Positions 1 through 12,940 are shown, counted from the stretch's first letter. The stretch: 64,000 nucleotides of DNA from Elysia chlorotica (GCA_003991915.1 RQTK01000151.1:319726-383725); one strand, 5' to 3'. A program made the numbers and translations. Notes: generated from the letters alone by a model not told the origin.

Positions 1-80
1 GTAGGCATTTAGCTGAGATTTGAACCCTGGACCTTTGCTTGTCAGTTCAGAGCGCAAACCGACTGAGCTATCTGGTGCTG
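1..80 (-). mobile_element. tRNA-derived SINE head (5' part, partial at window edge)
   Basis: Read on the minus strand, this stretch has a polymerase III box A-like TAGCTCAGTCGG and, about 40 nt on, a box B-like GGTTCAAATCTC. That is the arrangement of a tRNA gene or tRNA-derived SINE. No cloverleaf closes convincingly and the element runs off the window, so I call it a SINE head rather than a functional tRNA. Confidence 0.5.
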
Positions 81-1257
81 CTGTCAAGCTGGATAAGATT
101 CGAACCTGACTTGTTATGTGTGACTTGCTTGACAATGATAGATCCAAACCACATAGATTTTAGTTAATACACAGCCCTCTGCCAGAGTTCTCATTATACA
201 AGAGGGTGTATATAGTTAAACATGCAAACGACTTAAGCATCTCGACACGCAGCGGCTGTGTATTGCTTTTCATAGATATTTTTAAATAATTAATGGAAAA
301 AATATCAATGATTCACTCGTATTTCTGGATAGTATAGATGTATGTTGCCGTGTATTAATTGAGATGCATATAGGTTGATGTGTATTTATTGATATAGGTT
401 GGTGTGTATTTGTGGAATATGGATAAAGGTTGTCAACAATGGTTGTTTTAATAGCGTTTGTTTGGCTATCTATAGATAAGATATTTTAACCTCGGTTGAC
501 TAAAATGGACATTCAAAATACATGTATTCATTCATTTTATATCACTGTTATAGTTTCACGCGATATGGCTCATACACCCAGGTCGAGGGTACCAATAGCC
601 TCGACCCAGGTCTATGAAGGTTAGAAAAAAAAATTAAGAAATATGCGGATTTTGAATTGAAATGAAAGCAATAATTTTCACCTGTTAATACAGTGTAACC
701 CTTTCATATTTTGAGCGATCCTTGTTTTAAAATATTCTTAACGACCGTATAAGAAAGAAAAGAATAAATTATAAACCGGTTTAGAGCAAAAGTAAGACGC
801 ATCTAAAAATTCCAACTGGATTGGAGCAGCCGTCTCTATTCTGGTGCACAAACAAAATTGGGTGTATCTTTTCCCTATTTGATCTTCACGTTTTCTTTTT
901 GGTAGTGCTTCCGTGATACACGTGTACCTACGGAAACCTCGCTTCGGTAGGTATACCTTGAGTGGTTTCCCTTTTTAATATCCAATCACAAGATAGGCCT
1001 TTTTTATAGACCGCTCAAGCCGCAATTTAGGAAAAGTGTTTTGAACCGTCTTAAAGTTCGGTCGCCATTAGAACAACAATCACCCTCTTTCCATGGCAAC
1101 AAACTTAGAACATTTACGCGGTCGATTTCATCCATAGTCAACACAAAACATTACAAACTCACATAAATATTTGGTTCTATTGGGGTTAAAGGATAGTTTT
1201 GTAGGTTTCATATGACTCAAAGCCTGACTGCTGTAATGTTACAGTATGAAAGCTTTG
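81..1257. other. Intergenic stretch, nothing recognised
   Basis: AT-rich DNA with no open frame of coding character and no convincing splice-bounded exon. A short palindromic phrase around a CTCGACC/GGTCGAG pair lies near 582-610. I see no gene here. Confidence 0.6.
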
Positions 1258-1345
1258 ACTTTGGATCTAGAATCTATATCTAGACGCTATATCTTATCTA
1301 TAATCTAGATCTGATCTATAATCCATATCTAATTTAGAATCTAGA
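1258..1345. repeat. TCTAGAT-rich degenerate satellite
   Basis: Repeated short permutations of ATCTAGA/TCTATAATC form a degenerate, partly self-complementary tract. The same TCTAGAT vocabulary reappears in the palindrome at 13.3-13.7 kb and at 15.3 kb, so this motif is recurrent locally. Confidence 0.6.
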
Positions 1346-1750
1346 ACTGGCCTCGAGCCCTAGATCTGTAAACTTGAAACTTGATGGAGATTTATAGATT
1401 TGAAGGTTTAGTTTGGATTTATATATTTAAATATGTGTATGACATTTCTAGTTATAGATTAAAATATATTAATTTTGATGAAAATATCTAGGTTCTGGGA
1501 TCTTAATCTAGATGTCGCCCTAATGTCAGCGTAATAACTTTAACGCGAAGTCCAAATTGTCGACCACTCAGTCGTTAAAACGGGATATTACGCTATACTT
1601 TGGATAGAGTAATACATAATTTATGTATATCTGCAAATATATAAACTGCACAATCAACTAGTATTGTCTTATAACTCAGTTTGTCAAAACCCAATCGTGC
1701 TAATTAAGGGTGTATGGTATGGTGTTTTTCCACTGATCGCAGGTATTGAT

Positions 1751-2076
<326 letters not shown>

Positions 2077-2535
2077 CTCGACAATAATTCTTATTAAATC
2101 TATCTGGGTTAACGTGCATCATCACTATTAAAAATTTCGGTCTAATTTTTTGCTTAATTGTAATTTTATTATTTAAATATAATTGCAGCTACGAATTATA
2201 TTACTATAGTTTTAATATTGGCTATAGATAGTTTTACATGTACATGTCTTACGTGAAGTGAAACGCAAAACTACAATCATAAAGCTGATAGTGTCACGGC
2301 ATGACTTGCATTAAGAGTTCGGAGCATGCAATAAAATATTGCAACCTGCATCAAGAACGAAGAGGTTCAAGAACGAAGAGGTACAAGAACTCTTTTGTTT
2401 CTGACTCTGATAGATTATTGAGAAATTGATCTGTCAGCGTATTATATGCACCATGCACCAGATATAAACATATGCCTTCAACTACCTTTACTTCTCAAAT
2501 AAAAAAAAAACTGTGAATTGAGCAAAGGGGGTTGG

Positions 2536-2538
<3 letters not shown>
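2077..2538. other. Intergenic stretch with a 15-bp direct repeat
   Basis: AT-rich sequence without coding character. The phrase CAAGAACGAAGAGGT is repeated back to back near 2350-2382. Nothing else is recognised. Confidence 0.5.

Positions 2539-2601
<63 letters not shown>
2539..2601. repeat. (AG)n microsatellite
   Basis: Uninterrupted AG dinucleotides, about 62 bp. A second imperfect GA-rich patch follows at 2708-2760. Confidence 0.95.
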
Positions 2602-2604
<3 letters not shown>

Positions 2605-2961
2605 AGAAGTGGTTATGTCATAATTATTTACTAATCGCTATCGCTTTATTGAAACTTAAATTTAAAAGTCAATGTCACACTAATAAAAACGTAATAAAAA
2701 AAAGATAACGAGAGAGAAGAGAGAAAGAGAGATAGAGGGAGAGAGAGAGGAACTAAGAGAGCTATGATCATAACTTGTAATGGTGTGCTGTTTTTTCAAT
2801 GTATTGTTAATCCAGAACAAATTTCTCTTGAGGATCAATAAAGTTTATCGTATGTTATCTTAAGAGCCATAACATGACTGGTCAGTACTTGCTCTATGTG
2901 TGCATTTCCTCTTTACTGGTCTTCAGCAACCAGCTACATGTTTTGATCTGTCTTTTGAACA

Positions 2962-2963
<2 letters not shown>

Positions 2964-3039
<76 letters not shown>
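2964..3039. repeat. (CT)n microsatellite
   Basis: Uninterrupted CT dinucleotides of about 76 bp, followed by a degenerate CT-rich tail to about 3135. It creates Ser-Leu repeat ORFs that are not genes. Confidence 0.95.
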
Positions 3040-3042
<3 letters not shown>

Positions 3043-3462
3043 TTTTTCTCTTACTGCTCTCTCTATCTTTTTCTCCCATTATTTTTTTTCTGTCTCTTTC
3101 TGTATCTTTCTCTCTCTATCCCTTCTCTCTTTTTCTCCAATCGGTTCCTTTTAGAAATGATATTATTGCACCGTCTTGAAAAATATCACAGAATTTTGTT
3201 TAAAAAATCCATTCGGATCTAGAGGAGACTGCTCCTTTTCTAGCACCATTTTCAAGTGTCTTAGAATGCGTCCAGGTTATTGTTCCTCTTTGGGATAGTG
3301 TACAATTAATAGATATTAGAAGCAAGCTCTTCCGTAGGTACACTTGTACTCGCCGAAGCACTACCTTTCTTTTTTATCACCCCTTCACTTTTTTTTTACC
3401 CACATTGTCCCTGCTTTGGCGTTAAAATGCAACAACGATGTTTTCAGAGGTACTGAAATCAT

Positions 3463-3687
<225 letters not shown>

Positions 3688-4116
3688 CATCTTCCATCGT
3701 TTGTTGATTATCGATGTCAAGCAACAACCACCCATACTGTTTTTAAATCTCGGCACTTGACATTGAAAACATAAGTAACCATAACAGCAACTGCTGTGGC
3801 AATAGTGATGCTGAGGACATGTCACCAATAAACAAGAATAGAGTATATTGTTAGCACACCTAATACGGTTGCGGTTATACTTATAGATATACATCAGACC
3901 GACTCGTTTAAAGGATCGCCGTCTCACTGACTTTGGATAACACTGACACCTAAATGCCTAGAGATGCCTAGATTATTATCTTTTTCATACAAAATCTAAT
4001 GGCTCTACTATTTAACACACATTTTCCCCAGGTCGCCAGATATAAGAAAAGAGCTAGCGATCTGTGACTGTCCTGCTGTTATGAAAAGCTCATAAAGTGA
4101 ACTCGGTTGAGATCTA

Positions 4117-4455
4117 ACTGGTTGGATCGGTGGTGACCGGCTAAGACAGGATTTATGGTATACCCGTCCTGCCTCGTGTGTGGCAGCACATAAAATTCTC
4201 AGACGTCAGACTTGGGACCCGTCGCCGTATAGGGGAACCTAGGAGACGTTAAACCCTATAGAGAACACACACTCGGTTGAGATCCACTCTTTGTGTTTCC
4301 TGGCCTTTTTGCCTTCCAGGGGGGCGCGATGACCCTGGGGTAGGACATCGGCTTCCGACGCAAAAAGGTCTGGGTTCGAGTCCTGGCGATTTCGCTCCCT
4401 ACTGGTTGGGTCGGTGTCAGTTTAATGTGACCGGCTGATGTTGGACGTTAAACCA
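4117..4455 (+). mobile_element. Two adjacent tRNA-derived SINE copies
   Basis: The second copy (about 4318-4455) has a perfect B box, GGTTCGAGTCC, then the family core TACTGGTTGGGTCGGTGT and GTGACCGGCTGA, ending in GATGTTGGACGTTAAACC. The first (about 4117-4252) has only the core, the GTGGCAGCACATAAAATT phrase and the GACGTTAAACC tail. The same order recurs at many places in the window. Confidence 0.75.
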
Positions 4456-4752
4456 AAACTCAAATCAAGTCTCTCACAGGCTTTCCCACTGTTCTTCAAT
4501 CATCTCATCGGGTAGTTAAGAGAGCACATTGAACTTGTTCCTCAGTTCTATTTTTAATTGATCTGGTTTTTTTATTTCTCTCTAAGACACTTTACATTAA
4601 ACTTGTGTGCTGGCTGTCCTGCCATGTGGTTGAAAGCCTTGAGCTTGGTCTTAAGTAATGCAACAACCAGGTGGTTAGGCGTTTCACCCTAACATCGCCC
4701 ATGCTGCTTCTCCACTGACGATTGTGATTATGGTCTATTTGAGTTTTGTAGT

Positions 4753-5152
4753 TTTACGAATGGTCTTGTGCGGGAACAGAGTACCCCCAATAACCAGGTC
4801 ATTAAAAAAGCAAACTCAGTGAAGCATTCTCCATTCTTATTCTGATGCTCGGTGCCGTGGTTAAGGTCTGAGATCAGGTCTCACTGGATTGCTTCTGTGT
4901 GGCAGCACGTAAAATTGTTAGATGTTAATCTTGTTGCCCGTCTACAATATAGCCTATACAAAGTGTGCTTCGCTGCATGCTAAACAACAAACAATTAATC
5001 TATCTATCTGTCTCTCTCGCTATTTCAATGTCTCGTAGCCGCTCTGTCTTTACATCAATCCGTCCGCATGTCTGTTCGCCTGTCTGTCTATCTGTCTAAA
5101 CCTCTCTTGCTTCGATGTCACTTTCTCTGTAAATAACGCTTGATAACTTTTG

Positions 5153-5183
<31 letters not shown>

Positions 5184-5628
5184 ATCCATTATTATTATTA
5201 TTATTATTAATTACGAATGGTCTTGTGCGGGAACAGAGTACCCCCAATAACCAGGTCATTAAAAAAGCAAACTCAGTGAAGCATTCTCCATTCTTATTCT
5301 GATGCCCGGTGCCGTGGATAAGGTCTGAGATCTGGTCTCACCGGATTGCTTCTATGTGGCAGCACGTAAAATTGTCAGATGTTAATCTTGTTGCCTGTCT
5401 ACAATATAGCATAATTATACAAATTGTGCTCCATTGCACGCTTAACAACAAACAAGTAATCTATCTCTCTATCTGTCACTTTCGCTGTTTCGATGTCTCG
5501 TGGCCGCTCTGTCTTTACACCAATCCGCCCGCCTGTCTGTTCGCCTGTCTGTCTATCTGTTTAAACCTCTATTGCTTCGACGTCACTTTCTCTGTAAATA
5601 ACGCTTGATAACTTTTGATTATTATTAT
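4753..5628. repeat. Tandem duplication, period ~459 bp, carrying SINE pieces and (ATT)n
   Basis: The unit begins TTACGAATGGTCTTGTGCGG at 4753 and again at about 5212. It contains a degenerate SINE 3' part (GGCAGCACGTAAAATTGT) and ends in CTGTAAATAACGCTTGATAA followed by ATT triplets. The junction is the (ATT)n tract at 5157-5208, suggesting slippage or unequal exchange between microsatellites. Confidence 0.85.
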
Positions 5629-5649
5629 TTATTTTCCTCTTAACTCTCC

Positions 5650-6056
5650 TTGGTCAATTGTCTTCCTCTATCTTTCTCTGGTGTAATCGTCTCCCTACCT
5701 TTATGTCATCCTCCCACCAACTATTCCTCTCACTCACTTACATTTTGTGCACTTTCTCACTCTTCTCCGTTCTTTCTCTGTTTCGCCTTGTATTGAAAAT
5801 ATTTCCTATTAGTTTTCTTGTTGACTTGTCCGTGTATGAATTAGTTGCTGTGGGCCTAGAGTCAAAAATACAACGTTGCGGTAGGTTACAACGTTTCGTT
5901 GGTCCTCTTAAGACGCGTCGTAAGCTTGTCCCAACGTTGTTCTTACGACTTCTACTGATTTTGGTGTGATTTTTTCTTTACACAATATCTTTTTTTTTAT
6001 AAAACACTGCAAGTATTTTCCCTTAAGACTAATTAGCAACAACAACAACAACAACA

Positions 6057-6087
<31 letters not shown>

Positions 6088-8480
6088 AAGATAGTTATCG
6101 GATCCGTCTTAGTTCGCATTGTTCTATGTCACCATAATCTTGTTTAACATTAGCGCTATAAATAGATCCCGAAGATGGACAACCTTTGGTGTCTATCAGT
6201 TTTACTCTACTTTCGAGTTGTCTGCCTTGTCTAAAACAGCAAACCCAGCTCAGTCACTAACGTCTGGAGATTGTGTAAAGGATGACATTGAACGATAGTA
6301 ATATTCGTTCACACTATCACACGCCCACTGCATACATATCAGATAATTATTGTTTGCTCGTCTGGGACTTTACATATTAGTCAGCCTGCCCCGCTGTAAA
6401 ACTATCTACATATCTGCATATTAAAAATAAGTATATTTCATTGTCGGTGTTATTTTTCTCTTTATGTCTATATATTTATCTATCTATCTTTTTATCTATC
6501 AAACTAACATACCTATCTATCATCTGTTTAGGGTTACTTTTTCAGGACATAGTAATGTGTTATTAATTTTCATCTGATTGAAAGTTTCTGTTTGTTTCTA
6601 AGAAGGATAACTGTAAGTTTACTGGAAACATATGAAGAGTTCCTATTTTTCTTAAACATGATTGCCGTTACTCTCAATCGTTTAGATAAAAACATTGCCG
6701 ATTTGGTTTATCTCAGCATTGTTCAGAAAAATGCTAAATTAATAGATTGTCCGATTTGGTCAAATTTCTAAGCACAATATTTTTTGTCTGAAAAGTCTGT
6801 TGTTTTTTATTACTTGGCGTGCGAGATGACCTTTAGAACGTAAGAAAAGAAAACTTGAACTTAAAGTTTATGAGAAAATAAAACAATTTGTTAACAATTA
6901 GATGTTATTTTGATTCATTTGATGCGGACCTAACTTATTGGATTGGTTGTAGGCAAGGCTTCCAAAAATATTTTGGACGCCTTGGTTGTAGGGAATCAGT
7001 GAAATATTTAAAGAGAGACTTTTGATCGCGTTTGGGCTATATCGGAAAAAGGAATAGTAAATTTTGAATACAAAAATTAATAATAAGTGCAATTTTTATA
7101 CAATTTCTAAAAACGAAGTTCTCTCCTTTAGAGTGGCCGCAGATTTTGCGTTATTGTTTACAAGCAGTAGGAAATTCCGAGACCATTATGCCAACTTCAA
7201 AGAAACCCCGCTTTTATGTCTAAAAATATTTTCTTCGTGGATTTGAGCCTGTCGGTAAATGAGCCCAGAGCCTTAACTTTTCAGTTTCACCCCACCTGAG
7301 AGTATCGTTTTAGGGGTGAGGGGGGCAAAGGAAAACAACAACAGCGAAAAAAAAACAAAAAACTAAACAACAAAAGTTAAAGGACAACGGATCATGAAGA
7401 TGCTTCACAAGTAACCACTAAGGCAATAACACTAATTCCACTGTTTCGTAAGCGCTTACCACTTAAAAATAATTGTGTTTCGTTGCAAACAATGAGTATC
7501 CCCTTACTTGGATATCAATATCTAGTTCAGCAAGTACATGATTGTACCTATTGAGATTTAGACATCCTGGTCAAGTAAAAACCCACTTCCTTGTCTCGGA
7601 TATGTAAAAATAACGCATACCTTAGCTTAAGTTTGATTATTTATACGACCTCTAGATTTCCCGAAGAATTATATGCGGGGGCGGGGATTCAAGTGAGAAG
7701 CCAACCACCGACCTCCTTCTCGTCACGTGCACTGAATGACTATCTGAAACACCGAATGTCGCCTATTTTTTATCTTTGGTTGGGAAAAGCAATGGTTTGT
7801 CCTTTTTGTACATTTTATTGGTAATAACTTTGATAAATGATAATGTTTACAATATTATGTGCTATGCTCAAAACAAGAAAAATAAATTCTCCTGATATTC
7901 TGTGGACAAACAAGTGTGTGCGTGTGTGTGTATTTGGCGGTGTCCAAGGTTTCGAAAGTTTCGTGTTCAATCCACACAATCAAACTACCTCGTTTGTTTT
8001 TCCTCTTAGTTCGCTTGGTGTCATTATAATCATGCCTGCCGATTCCCGCGCGTTCCTTTGGAGGTCATGTCGACGTAGATCTCTATTGAAAACTTAGCAG
8101 ACGAGAAGAGAGCTTCGCTTTTTCCACGTAAAGATATCCAGATACCCTGTGGACGAAGGAAGAATCATAATTTTGACATACCTAACTTTGCTTCAACCAC
8201 CAGTAAGACCTACGATCTCTTGAAGAGCTCACAAATAGTGATAAAGTCTGCATGTTAAGCGATAGATAGCCGTGCTGACCGCTAGTCGCTCCTTCTTGGG
8301 TCATTATCAAACGTGAATTGTCCCAGGGCTAATCCGACACGCCTGGACATCGGACCGATTGATGGGATGGTCGCTCTAAAGTGTTACATCACAGTCTTCA
8401 GAGGTCCTTCGTATGAGGTCTTATTTGTCATTTCCACTACCAAGATGTGTATTTTAGTTGGAAAGGTTTAAAATTGATAT
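5650..8480. other. Intergenic stretch, nothing recognised
   Basis: AT-rich sequence with a CAA/CA microsatellite at 6036-6084 and a degenerate TATC patch at about 6466-6520. Short ORFs here have no recognisable motif and no splice-bounded coding character. Confidence 0.5.
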
Positions 8481-8481
8481 T

Positions 8482-8576
8482 CGCCCCCAGTAAAAGAGGC
8501 AGCACCCCGGATAATAATATAGAGCCACAGGTTTGGTTATCTCTACCTCAACTAGTCTATGATGTAACTTGGTTTG
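8482..8576 (+). repeat. 95-bp dispersed repeat, copy 1
   Basis: A 95-bp segment beginning CGCCCCCAGTAAAAGAGGC and ending TGTAACTTGGTTTG recurs without visible difference at 11327-11421 in the same orientation. I saw no terminal inverted repeats or coding content. It may be part of a young transposable element. Confidence 0.8.
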
Positions 8577-8683
8577 CAAAACAGAGCTCATTCATCGAAC
8601 CGAGCATGTGTATCCTCTTGTAGACTACGAAGTTTGATAAACATTTCGGAGTGACGGAACTGTCCAAGTTACTTGGGCTGTAT

Positions 8684-8890
8684 TCATACTTCTAGAGGCT
8701 TGGGCTGTATAACAGAGGAGAGAATCACCCCAAGGTTCCATGCCTGGATAACATTTGACAGCCTCGCTCCAAACAAGCTTGGACAATCATCCCACTTATC
8801 AACTAAGAACTTCTCGCTGGACTTGTCTGACTGGACAGACGTATAGCCATTTAGGCGTATGATAAGAAAACACGGAAAGTTTGGTCTCAA
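8684..8890 (-). pseudogene. Possible degenerate reverse-transcriptase fragment
   Basis: The minus-strand frame contains ARLSNVIQAWNLGVILSS. This resembles the N-L-G-V-x-L/I-D-S region seen near the end of non-LTR retrotransposon reverse transcriptases. There is no other recognisable domain on either side. The match is short and the call is weak; it could be chance. Confidence 0.3.
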
Positions 8891-9137
8891 GACATTGCTT
8901 TAGATGGGGAGAGGGATTTATGAGGTGAAAACACCGGGTTCTCTTTGGGCCTTGCACTGGACTCACTAATATGACTCCTCGCCAACGCTGGATTTTGGGA
9001 TTATGCTTTATTGAGCTTCCTAGCCGTCTTAAAAGAACTGGATTCGTTGGTTTACAATTAAAAGCTTAGGAAGCAAAGTTATAGGTTTTATCAATAATTT
9101 CTTACACGCAATTGTCCACTTTTTGGGGGTAAGAACC

Positions 9138-9152
9138 CAGCTGCGACAGCTG
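9138..9152 (+). promoter_or_regulatory. Pair of CAGCTG E-boxes upstream of the long first exon
   Basis: Two CAGCTG hexamers sit 3 bp apart (9138-9143 and 9147-9152), about 90 bp upstream of the 9241 start codon. This is a plausible bHLH-factor binding position if transcription starts nearby. The role is inference; no TATA box is evident. Confidence 0.25.
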
Positions 9153-9240
9153 AACGAACTACTTTGAACGCGAGAAGCGTGATCATCTAGACTCCGCCCT
9201 CTATTCCACTTGAGACCGCCCCTTTCCTTTCAATGACACA

Positions 9241-9545
9241 ATGGTGGTGACAGATACACACCACGCCTCCATGGTGACCAGGATTAAGATAGAGCCGCCC
9301 GACAGCTACAGCAGTGACACAGACACGACTGACAACTACTCCAGCTGCCACAGTGGGCGGTCCACACCCGTCGTTACCCCAACCTCTCCGTCCAGCCACG
9401 TCCAGGCGCCCCTCCCCATGGACACGGTGATCCTTGTGTCCAAGTCCAAAGATGGCAGCAAAAACTCGCTCGTGTTCCGGAGCTTGCTGAGAAACCGAAG
9501 GGCGGCACCCGGTCGCGTGGAGAAGATCCGCATCATCAAAACTGG
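9241..9545 (+). CDS. MITF/TFE-like: MiT/TFE transcription factor, long alternative first coding exon
   Basis: This exon encodes 101 codons plus 2 nt and ends at a strong donor, GG|GTAAGT. Its phase fits exon 2: GG plus C gives Gly, reading KTG-PVTEFKNASM. The ATG has A at -3 and G at +4. A short overlapping uORF, ATG-ACA-CAA-TGG-TGG-TGA, starts at 9233 and could damp initiation. The peptide is Ser/Thr-rich. It contains IKIEPPD, a match to the PsiKxE sumoylation consensus, and ends basic (SLLRNRRAAPGRVEKIRIIK). I do not recognise this N-terminus from vertebrate MITF isoforms. It is assigned to this gene by location, donor and phase. It would give a protein of about 582 residues. Confidence 0.75.
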
Positions 9546-9592
9546 GTAAGTACAGGTTTCTAGATTTTGGTTTACGTTTTGACCGGTCGGAG

Positions 9593-9594
9593 CA

Positions 9595-9653
<59 letters not shown>
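9593..9653. repeat. (GT)n(GA)n microsatellite in first intron
   Basis: GT repeats pass directly into GA repeats about 50 bp downstream of the long first exon's donor. A separate (GT)n lies at about 10047-10072. Confidence 0.95.
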
Positions 9654-9657
<4 letters not shown>

Positions 9658-9865
9658 GGAAGGAAGAGATAGTGGTAAACAGCGACCACAAGACACCTCA
9701 GCTCAAACAGTGCCCCTGGTGATCCCCGCCCCCCTTCTATTCCCATTGCTGTAAGATGTGTTGCAAAAAAAAAACTACTGGCCTCCACCGGTAGTGCTGG
9801 GGTGAGCGTATTGGGATTTTTTTTTGTTCTCCATTTGCAGAGACGTATCGACAACATCCCGACAT

Positions 9866-9991
9866 ATGGGCACCTTTCTTTTAAAATTACACAACTCGGC
9901 AGATCAGAACTTTCGATAAATTGCACAGCACCTTTCTTTTAAAATAGCACAACTCGGCAGATCGGAACTTTCGATAAATCGCACCATGCCT
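9866..9991. repeat. 63-bp tandem duplication
   Basis: Two direct copies of a unit beginning CACCTTTCTTTTAAAAT and containing ACAACTCGGCAGATC and ACTTTCGATAAAT, with a few mismatches. No coding role is seen. Confidence 0.85.
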
Positions 9992-9999
9992 TTTTAGAA

Positions 10000-12293
10000 A
10001 TCCACAGCCTCATACGACCATACGACCCAAAGGGCAATCAAGACAGTTTGTGTGTGTGTGTGTGTGTGTGTATGTGTGCTTTTTTGTGGCATAGTTCTAT
10101 ACTCCTTTCACTAGTAGGCTTAAGCCAAGGGTCATACGACACATTGGCTGCCTGAAGATTCGAAACTCGGACTTCCAGAGCATTCTTTTGCTGATGTGTT
10201 TGACGTCGTCCATACACTTTTATACTTGCAGTGGCTTATGTAGCCAATTTGAGTAACAGGATCCTTTATGGGTTTGTGAAATAATCTAAAATAATTATTT
10301 GTTTCACGTACTTAAAAAGCCATCTTAGTATAATGATCATAATCAAATAATGGATAAAGTGTTTGCTATTAACGATGATCGAAGTCCTGTAGACCTTGTT
10401 ATCTTTTAAAATATTAAAAAGTGTTCTTTCGTGTCTAAAATATTGCCTTTATAATTAGTAATCGCACATGTAGATGGTACAGACAAATGCATCGAAACGA
10501 ATCCAGATTAGAATCTACGTGTACGGAGTGAGCAACAAATAGAAAGAAAACTTTAGACGCCCAGCCTACTATGTAAGTAGCGGCTATAAGGGGTTCTAAG
10601 TCTTATTTTTCCTTTTACCAAGTTATCTAGGTCTATTTCCTACCACTAGTCCGTGAAGTAGATTCGAGTAAAACCAGAGATCAGAGGATTGTAATTACTA
10701 CTATGGATCTTACTCTAGAGGAGGAGTACCGGATCATTTTCTAGTCTGTGCGCGACAGCTTGAAATGATCTCTCAAAGGGCGTGGACTTCAACGAGAACC
10801 ATCAGCGCCACGCTCAACCAATGCGCAAAGAGAGTTAGTCAACGTGAGGTAGCATACAAAAACTACGTTCCTTTACTAAAGCTTGATTTAAACGAGTAAA
10901 TTCTAAAAAGAACAATAGAGTGCAAAACAGCGTTGGCTTTAATAATTATGATTATGTGTTTGACTTTTTTCAAAATAGCTCAATCAGTGGAAAAACTAGT
11001 CTTACTTCCAAAGAATTCTCGTTCGATTTCTGACTGGGGCATCTGATGTCTTAAGTTATCTCATCAGCCTCACCCCTGGACCAAGATAAAGCTATGGTGT
11101 CCAATAAAATAAAAGTTGTGGTTCTTTGTGCAACGTCTTTTTTGAGACATTATGTTAAACAGGAGAAGGGTTCGCTCTCTCTGATCAAAGATTACTTTCT
11201 TAAATAGATGAGGACTTGAAAAGGAATTGAAACAGTTGTGTAGTATAATTTATACAAGAGAGAAACTTTACCTAATTTAGAGTCTGAGTCCTACCTATTT
11301 CAATCTACTGTAATTGGCTGGCAAAACGCCCCCAGTAAAAGAGGCAGCACCCCGGATAATAATATAGAGCCACAGGTTTGGTTATCTCTACCTCAACTAG
11401 TCTATGATGTAACTTGGTTTGACCCAGACCGACACTGGACTCTAACCATTTCCAAAAAGTTATCTTTCAATAGCATTGTTTGGTTAAATTAATACTACTT
11501 CACCATCATTCGTCCAACAGAGATTATCTCAACAGGAATGGAGTGAATAAAGTATTTATGGTAATAATTGTTGTTATACAACTCCGTAAAACTTCCATTC
11601 AGATATACATTTCCGCAACATTTATGACAATGAAGATACCAAAACATTCAAAGATGTGGGATACTGCAGAGTTGTATGACTTCAGGCAAATATTGCTTTA
11701 GTAGAATAAAAAGAAATAATGAAAGGGTTTCTAAGCAGGGTTGAAAGAGGAAAAATTAAGAATAAACTAAATTAATAAACCATCCGAAAGTTTAATATAC
11801 ACTCAATACGCAATCTCAAATCCGTGCCATAATCTCTCAATGCAAACAAAGAATTAAAACATTCAATGATCAGGCTCTCTATTGTTTATTACTAAAACTC
11901 AAATCTTGTCACACTCACTCACTCATGCCCGTTATGCCTCATAACAATAACAGCAATGCAACATTCAATGATCAGGATCTCTATTTTTTTTATTACGGAA
12001 ACCACCAAAAAAGCATTTTTTTTAAGTTTCAAATATTAGTAGATAGTACATCTCCTGCTCTTCTTCATGCTCTAACTCCTGCTTCTGTTGTAGCTGCTAC
12101 TACTTTATACACTACTGCTACTACTACACCAAGCAGAAAATGCTGTAGACACTCAAAGAATCTCGGGAATTTAATGTAATTTAATAACAAAATTAATGTA
12201 TTAGATAATCTCACTAAAGGCTTAAATCCAAAGCGTAAAATTCGAATAAACAGGTATGAGACAATACGTAGCGCTTTTCTGCAGAGAAAAATA

Positions 12294-12297
<4 letters not shown>
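10000..12297. other. Intron of the MiT/TFE gene (long isoform)
   Basis: Mostly AT-rich, non-coding sequence downstream of the long first exon. It holds the second copy of the 95-bp dispersed repeat at 11327-11421. No exon with convincing splice sites was found. Confidence 0.5.
11327..11421 (+). repeat. 95-bp dispersed repeat, copy 2
   Basis: This matches 8482-8576 with no visible differences. The flanks differ completely at both ends, so the boundaries are sharp. Confidence 0.8.
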
Positions 12298-12373
<76 letters not shown>

Positions 12374-12512
12374 GGGAGAGGAAGTTGTGGGTGTGTTTGG
12401 GGGGGGGGGGGGAGAAAGAGGCAGGAGGGAAGAATATAAGAGTGGGGCAGCAAGAGATAGAAAGAGGTAGATAGAAAGAGGGAGAGAGAGAGAGAGGTAG
12501 ATAGCTAGTAGC

Positions 12513-12544
<32 letters not shown>

Positions 12545-12548
12545 GTAG

Positions 12549-12643
<95 letters not shown>
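12298..12643. repeat. Compound purine-rich microsatellite (AG)n, G-tract, (GATA)n, (GA)n
   Basis: (AG)n at 12298-12370, a G-run near 12401-12412, GATA tetranucleotides at about 12513-12543 and (GA)n at 12553-12643. One strand is almost purely purine over ~350 bp, which can favour triplex or slipped structures. Confidence 0.95.
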
Positions 12644-12646
<3 letters not shown>

Positions 12647-12940
12647 GATTTTTCTTAGTCTTAACGTCCAAGCCCGTTCCCAAGGAGGGAGCGACAATGG
12701 ACTGATGATGTCTGATGTGTTTTATTCTTCTCATTATAATCAGAATATCCGTCACAATAAATACATTGTTTTAACCATCGCATTTCACGTCCTGTTAAGT
12801 GTTAACGAGGAGCCCCTGTTTCACATCATTAATAAGAAAATCGAGTTTTCAACTGACTTAGCCCACAATAATAATTACGTAAGGACTAAGGAGTGGGACT
12901 TTCCAAAGTGTATCATACATCTAAAATTAGGATTAAGTAC

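Noticed and set aside
4318-4400. Possible tRNA gene (perfect B box)
   Set aside because: There is no convincing box A or acceptor stem, and the downstream sequence is the SINE core, so it is a SINE head.
12222-12755. 177-codon minus-strand frame of Ser-Leu repeats
   Set aside because: It is a translation of the (AG)n microsatellites.
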